Source of the DNA: a virus
IMG/VR virus record: IMGVR_UViG_3300047373_000076
Span: 1-27,321 of that record
DNA length: 27,321 nucleotides
Strand: one strand, 5' to 3'
Shown: positions 22,592 through 27,321 of the stretch, piece by piece
How positions within the stretch are numbered: position 1 is the first letter of the stretch
Layout: every line of letters starts with the position of its first letter
Program-made: the position numbers and the translations under genes
Notes under the pieces: model-generated
Told to the model about the DNA's origin: nothing
Databases searched by the model: none
What the model saw: only the letters and a program-made list of their open reading frames with translations

Positions 22592-22678
22592 ATGACCGAT
22601 TCAGACCAATCCTTCGATAACAAGAAGGATGACCCTCACGATGACTGGTCAAAACACCCAATCCCCCAACCTAGATAG
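22592..22678 (+). CDS. Very small acidic protein, 28 aa
   Basis: ATG 22592 with GAAGGA at about the right distance (22577-22582). The product is MTDSDQSFDNKKDDPHDDWS followed by eight more residues ending PQPR, strongly hydrophilic. Its second half overlaps the next gene in another frame, so it may act as a leader peptide controlling that gene's translation. It has a double promoter directly upstream. Confidence 0.45.
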   Translation: MTDSDQSFDNKKDDPHDDWSKHPIPQPR

Positions 22679-22952
22679 CATATACAAAAAGTACTCAGAT
22701 GTAACCGACAGGAACGACAACATGTTAATCCCTTGGTATCTGATGGCATGTTATGCATACTACGTTGACGATGAGCCAATACTTGAAGATGTTATCTTTG
22801 ATAGGCTAACTAAGAAACTACTTAAAGTGTTCGATGACGTTGAGCACATGCATAAACATTATATAACAAAGGATATGCTAGAAGCAGGAACATACCTAGG
22901 AGAATATCCGTCTAGAATAAAGTATGTTGTAGAAGATATTAAAACAACATAA
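22629..22952 (+). CDS. Conserved phage protein with LigA-Ia-like motif, 107 aa
   Basis: A helical protein with WYLMACYAYYVDDEPILEDV then IFDRLTKKLL. The YY-x2-D-x-P-x3-D-x2-FD-x-L pattern resembles the N-terminal (Ia) helix pair of NAD-dependent DNA ligases, although no catalytic domain is present. The later HMHKHYITKDML contains clustered His. Starts at 22629 or 22641 are both possible; the Shine-Dalgarno spacing is poor for each, which fits coupling to the upstream mini-ORF. Function unknown. Confidence 0.65.
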   Translation: MTLTMTGQNTQSPNLDSIYKKYSDVTDRNDNMLIPWYLMACYAYYVDDEPILEDVIFDRLTKKLLKVFDDVEHMHKHYITKDMLEAGTYLGEYPSRIKYVVEDIKTT

Positions 22953-22956
22953 ACAC

Positions 22957-22985
22957 TTGACAACCCCTCAGACAAATGCTAATAT
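22957..22985 (+). promoter_or_regulatory. Extended -10 sigma70-type promoter
   Basis: TTGACA (22957-22962), 17-base spacer, TGC plus TAATAT (22980-22985). Predicted start near 22992. Drives the gene at 23008 and possibly the exported protein at 23177. Confidence 0.78.
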
Positions 22986-22992
22986 GAGGGGT
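22963..22992 (+). promoter_or_regulatory. Inverted repeat straddling the -10 (operator or hairpin)
   Basis: ACCCCTCA (22963-22970) is the exact reverse complement of TGAGGGGT (22985-22992), with 14 bases between that contain most of the -10. Arm centres are about 22 bp apart, near two helical turns, so a dimeric repressor site is possible. Alternatively the RNA stem in read-through transcripts would sit six bases before the Shine-Dalgarno at 22998. Confidence 0.55.
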
Positions 22993-23007
22993 AAATTGGA
23001 GAATCAA

Positions 23008-23166
23008 ATGGCATACCCGAATCACTTAATCGACTACGAAGCAGATCCAGAGCAATTACTAAAACTTAAAAAAGCTCTTTCTGAAGCGAAACTTGATTAT
23101 ATGATTACAAACCGTGATGGAGCCTTGGTGCAACTGAACGTATGGGTAGGCAAGATTAATGATTAA
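23008..23166 (+). CDS. Small hypothetical protein, 52 aa
   Basis: From ATG 23008 (GGAG six bases upstream) the product begins MAYPNHLIDYEADPEQLLKL, then an amphipathic helix and a beta hairpin (YMITNRDGALVQLNVWVG). An in-frame ATG at 22984 lies upstream of the expected transcription start and is rejected. It has its own promoter with an overlapping inverted repeat. No family recognised. Confidence 0.7.
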   Translation: MAYPNHLIDYEADPEQLLKLKKALSEAKLDYMITNRDGALVQLNVWVGKIND

Positions 23167-23176
23167 GGAGAATAAT

Positions 23177-23671
23177 ATGAATGATGATAAATTAGGCTAC
23201 TTGGCTATTGGTGCCGCCGCTATACTAATTGCTTTTACTGCGACAAGTGCAAAGGCAAACAATGCAACGCCAATTAACGGTACTATTCAAGATTATTATA
23301 AAGTTGTACAAGACAGTGAACCATACACAAAGAAAGAGTGTGTGAATGTAAACGTTCCAGTATATGGTAATGTTACACAAGAAGGAGATGCCGCAGGTGG
23401 AGCCTTGCTTGGTATGATCCTTGGTGGTCTTGTTGGTAAAGGTGTTACAGGTGACGATAAAGGTGCCGCCGCAGGAGCTATCTTTGGTGGTCTTGTTGGT
23501 GCCGATAAAGGTGCTAAACCAAAATCTGGACAGGTTGTCACAGGATACCGAACTGAGAACCGTTGCGATTACGTAACTTATTATCGTACCATTGAGCGTA
23601 CTGAGTATGATTACTCAATCATTAATTGGAAAATTGACGGTGTTACTTACACAACTGAATTTGTAAAATAA
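23177..23671 (+). CDS. Exported glycine-zipper protein, 164 aa
   Basis: ATG 23177 has a perfect AAGGAG six bases upstream. Residues 6-27 (LGYLAIGAAAILIAFTATSA then KA) form a signal peptide with an Ala-Lys-Ala cleavage site. Residues 73-109 form two glycine-zipper repeats (GGALLGMILGGLVGKG and GAAAGAIFGGLVGAD), as in the 17-kDa antigen family of outer-membrane proteins. Cys55 and a later Cys (NRCDY) could form a disulphide. A phage-coded envelope protein of this kind might affect superinfection or envelope integrity; the role is inferred. Confidence 0.75.
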   Translation: MNDDKLGYLAIGAAAILIAFTATSAKANNATPINGTIQDYYKVVQDSEPYTKKECVNVNVPVYGNVTQEGDAAGGALLGMILGGLVGKGVTGDDKGAAAGAIFGGLVGADKGAKPKSGQVVTGYRTENRCDYVTYYRTIERTEYDYSIINWKIDGVTYTTEFVK

Positions 23672-24303
23672 TGAGCGTCACGGAGTATACAGTAGCTCCG
23701 ATAACCATACAGGAAGCCACACCATTTGTAGAGAATTGGCACTACTCCAAGAATACAAATGGTTTGGCTACACGATATTGTTTTGGACTGTTTAGAGGAT
23801 CCGAAATGATTGGTTGTATGATTTACGCCTACTTAGGTATGGCGAGTGTTTGGAAGAAGTATGGTGAAGTAGAGACAGACGTAGTAGAACTAAGGAGACT
23901 ATGCTGTATTGACGATACTCCCAAGAACACTGAAAGCTACTTTATAGCGAAAACTATTAAGTGGTTGAAGGCAGAGACTGATTGTAAAGTAGTAGTGAGT
24001 TATGCAGATACCATGCAAGGTCACGTTGGAACTATATACCATGCATCTAACTTCTATCATCTAGGCATGACAGCCAAGGGTAGATCGATAAAGATTAAAG
24101 GTAATAATCGTCTCTATCATGAGAAGACTATTAGGACATACTATCAACCTGTGAACGGAGAAAGACGTTTGAAACCATATGCTCAGAAGATCAAAGAGCA
24201 GTTGGAGAATGGTGAAGCAGAGTATGTCCATAGTGAAGGTAAACACATATTCGTCTATCCTTTGAATAAAAAAGAGAGACGAAAGTATAGGAAGTTAATA
24301 TGA
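23671..24303 (+). CDS. Mom-like acyltransferase (GNAT fold), 210 aa
   Basis: The layout resembles the phage Mu Mom family, whose member converts adenine to a carbamoylmethyl form and blocks restriction: W23-H-Y-S26, a central FGLFRGSEMIGCMIYAY strand pair, VVELRRLCCIDDTPKNTESY (71-90), VVVSYADTMQGHVGTIYHAS (107-126), and a basic C terminus. Blocks such as ELxRL, SYAD and GHxGTIYxAxNF are what I recognise. The substrate (DNA base or other) is not proven. It starts on the last base of the previous stop and overlaps the membrane-protein gene by four bases. Confidence 0.7.
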   Translation: MSVTEYTVAPITIQEATPFVENWHYSKNTNGLATRYCFGLFRGSEMIGCMIYAYLGMASVWKKYGEVETDVVELRRLCCIDDTPKNTESYFIAKTIKWLKAETDCKVVVSYADTMQGHVGTIYHASNFYHLGMTAKGRSIKIKGNNRLYHEKTIRTYYQPVNGERRLKPYAQKIKEQLENGEAEYVHSEGKHIFVYPLNKKERRKYRKLI

Positions 24304-24590
24304 CAAGTTTTATTATGGATTGGTGGAATTTAGTGATGGATCATGAAAGAAATCCATTGTCTAACATCAAAGATTTGAGAGTACGTCATCTCGTTATGCA
24401 AATACTTGCATGGATGTGGTGTATCGTATTCACGGCAATGACAGGTACATGGATGTACTTGGGTATCAATATTCTGTTTCACGCATTGCTATTGTGTGGG
24501 ATCTTTATAACAGTATCGGTGTTCGAAGCCGCTAAACGTAAACCGCAGATCTTTTATACACTGCGTGGTGAAGGTGGAGAACACGACTAG
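24300..24590 (+). CDS. Conserved two-helix phage membrane protein, 96 aa
   Basis: An N-terminal amphipathic part (MDWWNLVMDHERNPLSNI) is followed by two membrane helices, about 32-53 (VMQILAWMWCIVFTAMTGTW) and about 55-74 (YLGINILFHALLLCGIFITV), then a FEAAKRKPQIFYTLRGEGG tail. I recognise this layout as a frequent protein of marine T4-like phages, of unknown function. Overlaps the Mom-like gene by ATGA. Inner membrane location is expected. Confidence 0.7.
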   Translation: MTSFIMDWWNLVMDHERNPLSNIKDLRVRHLVMQILAWMWCIVFTAMTGTWMYLGINILFHALLLCGIFITVSVFEAAKRKPQIFYTLRGEGGEHD

Positions 24591-24613
24591 GACGTTCTGG
24601 GTAGCACCAGATA

Positions 24614-24774
24614 ATATGGGTTAGCAAATCCCATATGATGAGAAGTGATGTTGCAGTCACAACAAAAGGCTCGATGGAAGTATCTCGGCACGAGTTTGCC
24701 GTTAGCGAGATAGAGCGGAGTTATACCAAAGGATATTAAACGTACTACAATATCTGACGTTGAGAACTCTTCTC
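24614..24774 (+). ncRNA. Candidate structured RNA upstream of the tRNA
   Basis: The 200-base gap 24591-24790 holds no plausible gene but has four local hairpins in a row. ATATGGG/CCCATAT (24614-24636) and TATCTCG/CGAGATA (24681-24712) each have 7-bp perfect stems; the latter contains an inner GCA/TGC pair. TGTTG/CAACA (24649-24664) and GAGAA/TTCTC (24762-24774) each have 5 bp. The sequence ends 16 bases before tRNA-Arg. It may be a small RNA or a long processed leader; no known RNA family is recognised. Confidence 0.35.
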
Positions 24775-24790
24775 GCATACCACAGATTTA

Positions 24791-24867
24791 GTTTCCTTAG
24801 CTCAGTTGGATAGAGCAAGTGCCTTCTAAGCACTAGGTCATAGGTTCGAATCCTATAGGGAACACCA
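24791..24867 (+). tRNA. tRNA-Arg(UCU)
   Basis: A complete cloverleaf: acceptor GTTTCCT with AGGGAAC (one wobble), D stem GCTC/GAGC, anticodon stem AGTGC/GCACT with loop CTTCTAA (anticodon TCT at 24825-24827), and T arm ATAGG-TTCGAAT-CCTAT. Discriminator A is followed by an encoded CCA (24865-24867). It reads AGA/AGG arginine codons, which this phage uses freely, so it probably supports late translation in a host where the matching tRNA is limiting. Confidence 0.93.
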
Positions 24868-24887
24868 AACTAGAAGGAATGGTTCAT

Positions 24888-25412
24888 TTGACAAGCCTAG
24901 ATATGCTAAAGAGGACAGGAACGAATGCTGAGAGTGATGAATGTTATACTCCATCAGATCAGATCATTCCTCTTCTTAAATATTTAGATAAGGATAAGAC
25001 TTACTATGAAGCAACTTCTGGAATCTCTTCTAACATACTTGACGGAATGGTTAAATTCGGTTATAATGTGGTTGGAAGTGGGGGAAGAGACTTTTTTGAA
25101 TGCAATTCTGATGACGTGTTTGATGGGATTATTACTAACCCACCTTATAGTCTAAAGGATAAGTTCATTGAACACTGCTATTCGTTAGGGAAACCATTTG
25201 CGTTATTCCTACCTGTAGCATCTTTCCAAGGTGGTAAACGTGGACAGATGTTCATGGACTATGGTATGTCATGTTTAGTCTACAATAATAGAGTAGACTT
25301 CACAGGTGGTGGTGCACCACATTTTGGTAACGCTTGGTTTATGCATGGGATCCTACCACCCAACACGATATATTGGGCTAATAACCCAAAGATGAGAGGA
25401 AAGCGAAAATGA
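24888..25412 (+). CDS. NPPY-type DNA methylase-like protein, 174 aa
   Basis: TNPPYSLKDKFIEHCYSLG carries the NPPY motif IV of N6-adenine and related amino-methylases, and FALFLPVASFQGGKR and TGGGAPHFGNAWFMHG are typical following blocks. Motif I is degenerate: EATSGISSN where F/P-x-x-G-x-G is usual, and the acidic residue after beta 2 is missing (VVGSGGRDFF). No target-recognition domain is present. TTG 24888 has AGAAGGA nine bases upstream and is preferred; ATG 24879 touches the Shine-Dalgarno. Overlaps the ABC-GNAT gene by ATGA. Activity is doubtful or altered. Confidence 0.65.
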   Translation: MTSLDMLKRTGTNAESDECYTPSDQIIPLLKYLDKDKTYYEATSGISSNILDGMVKFGYNVVGSGGRDFFECNSDDVFDGIITNPPYSLKDKFIEHCYSLGKPFALFLPVASFQGGKRGQMFMDYGMSCLVYNNRVDFTGGGAPHFGNAWFMHGILPPNTIYWANNPKMRGKRK

Positions 25413-26470
25413 AGGTAACAGTAGAACGTGATAAGATCACAGATGAGATCAGCGAGATCTTCGACTATGAGTTTGACGGAACATCTACGTTCCATCCTCA
25501 TGAGATTAATTCATTAGATCGTGAAACCGTTCTATCTGATTTTGGTATTGGTTTAATTGTGGGACCTTCGGGATCTGGCAAGACTACTTTACTGAAAGAG
25601 TTTGGTGAAGAGTATGAACCTTATTGGTTTGATAACAAATCTATTGCTTCTCATTTCGATGACATCGATGACGTACAGGACAGACTAGGTGCTGTTGGAT
25701 TTAACTCTGTACCGTCTTGGATGCGTCCCTATCATGTACTATCTAATGGTGAACAGTTTAGAGCTAGGTTAGCTCGACAGTTAGACAGCAACATTGTTGT
25801 TGATGAGTTCACATCTGTTATCGACAGAGATGTTGCCAAGAGTTGTTCTAATGCTATCTCACGATATGTTAAGAGACACAACTTAAAGAACATTGTATTT
25901 TCATCTTGTCATTATGACATTATTGAGTGGTTGCAACCAGATTGGGTATTTGATACTCAGACTGGTAAGCTGACCACAAGGGGGTATCAAAGGCCAGATA
26001 TCGTTCTGGAAATTTTACCTTGTACCAGAGACATCTGGACGCACTTCAGCGACCACCACTATCTCGACCACAACATCCACAAAGGTGCATCTTGTTGGAT
26101 CGCAACATGGAACGGCAGACTTGTCGGATTTCTTTCTAGCCTAAGCATGCCTTCGGGCAGTCTTAAGAATGCATGGAGAGCACATAGAGTTGTGATACTT
26201 CCAGAGTTCCAGGGGCTAGGTATTGGTGCCAGACTTATGGATGCCCTAGGTGATATGCACGTTGCAGAAGGTAAAAGATTCTTTCTCAAAACAAGTCACC
26301 CTAGACTAGGCGAATACTGTAATAGAAATGATGCTTGGAAAGGCACATCAAAGAACGGTATTGCCAGACCTGACTATAAAACTAATTCTAGTACCTATGG
26401 CGGATTTGCTGAAGGACTACAAAAGCATATGAATAGAATATGCTATTCCCATGAATATATCGGAAAATAG
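25409..26470 (+). CDS. ABC-ATPase / GNAT acetyltransferase fusion, 353 aa
   Basis: Residues about 40-190 form an ABC-type ATPase without membrane segments: Walker A GPSGSGKT (52-59), signature LSNGEQ (111-116), Walker B NIVVDEF (128-134), switch His SSCHYD (H168). Residues about 200-353 form a GNAT domain with HRVVILPEFQGLGIGARLM (259-277), whose Q-G-L-G-I-G is the acetyl-CoA pyrophosphate loop, then TSHPRLG. Soluble ABC-GNAT fusions of this type occur in phages and bacteria but are poorly characterised. By analogy with Mom and TmcA, an ATP-driven base or RNA modification is plausible, not shown. Coupled to the methylase-like gene. Confidence 0.8.
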   Translation: MKVTVERDKITDEISEIFDYEFDGTSTFHPHEINSLDRETVLSDFGIGLIVGPSGSGKTTLLKEFGEEYEPYWFDNKSIASHFDDIDDVQDRLGAVGFNSVPSWMRPYHVLSNGEQFRARLARQLDSNIVVDEFTSVIDRDVAKSCSNAISRYVKRHNLKNIVFSSCHYDIIEWLQPDWVFDTQTGKLTTRGYQRPDIVLEILPCTRDIWTHFSDHHYLDHNIHKGASCWIATWNGRLVGFLSSLSMPSGSLKNAWRAHRVVILPEFQGLGIGARLMDALGDMHVAEGKRFFLKTSHPRLGEYCNRNDAWKGTSKNGIARPDYKTNSSTYGGFAEGLQKHMNRICYSHEYIGK

Positions 26471-26473
26471 TAC

Positions 26474-26502
26474 TTGACATTAGACGAATCACATGCTATT
26501 AA
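26474..26502 (+). promoter_or_regulatory. Sigma70-type promoter with extended -10
   Basis: TTGACA (26474-26479), 17-base spacer, TGC plus TATTAA (26497-26502). Predicted start near 26509. Drives the gene at 26532. The -10 is the weakest match of the family. Confidence 0.7.
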
Positions 26503-26536
26503 TAGTATGTAATCTCAGAAAGGATTCGTTAATGTC
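26476..26536 (+). promoter_or_regulatory. 14-bp hairpin enclosing the promoter and burying the start codon
   Basis: GACATTA-g-ACGAATC (26476-26490) pairs with GATTCGT-TAATGTC (26523-26536): seven plus seven base pairs with one bulged G. The right arm contains the end of AAAGGA and the whole ATG at 26532-26534. The left arm is the -35 and early spacer, so it is absent from RNA started at about 26509 and present only in read-through RNA from the ABC-GNAT gene. Confidence 0.75.
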
Positions 26537-26822
26537 TTACTTAGAAATCATCAAAGAAACAATGGATGACCTGATCGTCTGCTCCACTAACTTTAAAGAG
26601 TGTAAGCGTGATGCTGAACGTGCTCTATCTAATGCCCTGAGTGGTGATTATGATTGGGATAACGACAAAATCATTGAGACACTTACTGGTGCTTGTAATG
26701 ATGCGGCATTTGACATGGATAAGTGTCATGACGAAATCATAGAGATCAAAGATCGTTTGGATCTTTTGATTGCCAATGCTGAGTTTAATGAAGTAGCGCA
26801 AGCCGCTATAAAAGGAGTTTAA
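26532..26822 (+). CDS. Small acidic helical protein, 96 aa
   Basis: ATG 26532 has AAAGGA seven bases upstream; the longer frame from 26493 overlaps the promoter and is rejected. The product (MSYLEIIKETMDDLIVCSTN...) is helical and acidic, with four Cys and an IIEIKDRLDLLIANAEFNEV helix. No family recognised. It heads a run of small genes with a local promoter and a start-burying hairpin, which suggests early, tightly switched expression. Confidence 0.7.
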   Translation: MSYLEIIKETMDDLIVCSTNFKECKRDAERALSNALSGDYDWDNDKIIETLTGACNDAAFDMDKCHDEIIEIKDRLDLLIANAEFNEVAQAAIKGV

Positions 26823-26823
26823 T

Positions 26824-27006
26824 ATGAATACTAATTACCAAAATGCCTATGATCAGGCTTGTGAATTAATCGATATGTGTCCTGACCTAGAGATTACTTC
26901 TGCGTTTAAAGAATGTGCTTTTAACGTTGGTATCCAAGAGGGTGACGAGTTAGGTAACTTTGTTACTTGGGCTTGGAATAAAATAACTACTTCTTACGAA
27001 GGGTAA
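26824..27006 (+). CDS. Small acidic protein, 60 aa
   Basis: Follows the preceding gene by one base, with AAAGGAG nine bases upstream. The product begins MNTNYQNAYDQACELIDMCP and is helical and acidic with three Cys and several Trp near its end (FVTWAWNK). Same operon as its neighbours. No family recognised. Confidence 0.7.
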   Translation: MNTNYQNAYDQACELIDMCPDLEITSAFKECAFNVGIQEGDELGNFVTWAWNKITTSYEG

Positions 27007-27011
27007 ATCGA

Positions 27012-27173
27012 ATGATAGAACAGTATGAAAATGAAATCAAAAAGTTAGAAAAGTTACTAACTAAGTTTTACGGTAACACTTCATCAGTAAAAATGAAGAA
27101 GTATGCAATTGAGAAAAAGATTGCCAAATACCAAGAGATTGTTGATGAAATGAATCTAATACTTGCGATTTAG
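27012..27173 (+). CDS. Small coiled-coil protein, 53 aa
   Basis: ATG 27012 follows five bases after the previous stop. The product begins MIEQYENEIKKLEKLLTKFY and continues MKKYAIEKKIAKYQEIVDEM: two amphipathic Lys/Glu-rich helices, probably a helical hairpin. It closes the small operon before the next promoter. Function unknown. Confidence 0.65.
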   Translation: MIEQYENEIKKLEKLLTKFYGNTSSVKMKKYAIEKKIAKYQEIVDEMNLILAI

Positions 27174-27176
27174 TAC

Positions 27177-27205
27177 TTGACAAGCCCGAATCGATATGCT
27201 ATAAA
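27177..27205 (+). promoter_or_regulatory. Extended -10 sigma70-type promoter
   Basis: TTGACA (27177-27182), 17-base spacer, TGC plus TATAAA (27200-27205). Predicted start near 27212. No inverted repeat with the downstream start region is visible here, unlike related promoters. Confidence 0.8.
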
Positions 27206-27236
27206 ATTAGTATAGACAAAAGAAAGTGAGAATCAC

Positions 27237-27321
27237 ATGACATATGACCAACAAGATGAATACTTCGGTTTCCACCAAAACGAAATGAACTACAACTCAA
27301 TCTGGTCTTGTGACCTAGAGT
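27237..27321 (+). CDS. 5' end of a small hypothetical gene (runs off the window)
   Basis: ATG 27237 opens a frame that remains open to the end of the window, beginning MTYDQQDEYFGFHQNEMNYN. A GTGAG lies upstream and a promoter is about 30 bases away. Rich in Gln, Asn and aromatic residues; no family can be assigned from 28 residues. Confidence 0.6.
   Translation, partial: MTYDQQDEYFGFHQNEMNYNSIWSCDLE

Noticed and set aside
24614-24664. Possible second or decayed tRNA before tRNA-Arg
   Set aside because: No T-arm (GGTTCGAATC-like) or anticodon arm can be placed; the hairpins do not form a cloverleaf.
24888-24912. TTGACA followed by ATGCTAAAG, similar to the promoter family
   Set aside because: The spacer is only 13 bases and the TTG is better explained as the start codon of the methylase-like gene.
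36-26289. Many minus-strand open frames
   Set aside because: All lie opposite good plus-strand genes, lack ribosome-binding sites and have low-complexity or Ser/Leu/Phe-rich translations typical of antisense shadows.
1-27321. CRISPR array, integrase, insertion sequence or attachment site
   Set aside because: No direct-repeat array, recombinase motif or terminal inverted repeat was seen.

Overview
The window is a stretch of a T4-like (myovirus-type) tailed phage genome that infects a Gram-negative host. The reasons are dense coding on one strand with ATGA/TAATG overlaps, a class I ribonucleotide reductase pair, a T4 RNase H-type 5'-nuclease, PhoH, SegE-like GIY-YIG, a T4 late-promoter octamer (TATAAATA), an Rz/Rz1-like spanin pair with a lipobox, and many small proteins of families I associate with marine T4-like phages. 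No integrase, transposon, CRISPR array or host gene is visible. The exact host cannot be read from the sequence.

Layout. 1-6.7 kb: a late-type block behind a TATAAATA box. It holds a PD-(D/E)XK-like protein, a KxDG nucleotidyltransferase/RNA-ligase-like protein, several very basic or charged proteins, an HNH-like protein and a nucleotidyltransferase with a TIGH motif. Several share an N-terminal F-x-x-F/Y-x-x-E signature that resembles T4 capsid-targeting peptides. 6.7-8.5 kb: conserved structural-type proteins and an overlapping inner/outer spanin pair. 8.6-11.5 kb: nrdB-nrdA and a small zinc-ribbon gene, with their own promoter and a 5'-terminal hairpin. 11.5-16.5 kb: nucleic-acid enzymes (GIY-YIG, RNase H, PhoH, PD-(D/E)XK exonuclease) mixed with small conserved genes. 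16.5-17.1 kb: small genes including an EF-hand membrane protein. 17.2-22.5 kb: eight consecutive genes, of which six are GT-A/GT25-like glycosyltransferases, one is an O-methyltransferase-like protein and one is unassigned. 22.5-27.3 kb: small early-type genes, an exported glycine-zipper protein, a Mom-like acyltransferase, a membrane protein, a structured non-coding stretch, tRNA-Arg(UCU), an NPPY methylase-like protein and an ABC-ATPase/GNAT fusion.

Two signals stand out. (1) At least three genes (12180, 14184, 26532), and possibly a fourth (23008), have a sigma70-type promoter sitting inside the loop of an inverted repeat. The right arm overlaps the ribosome-binding site or start codon, and the left arm lies upstream of the predicted transcription start. 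Read-through mRNA would fold and hide the start, while mRNA from the local promoter would not. This is the logic of T4 genes e, soc, 49 and I-tevI, but here built on sigma70-type promoters and repeated with unrelated arm sequences. (2) The pentamer GCWGC is almost absent (one site found by eye in 27 kb). Ala-Ala codon pairs are written GCC-GCN or GCG-GCA to avoid it, which suggests selection by a restriction or modification system. The Mom-like, methylase-like and ABC-GNAT genes are candidates for the phage's own anti-restriction or base-modification set.
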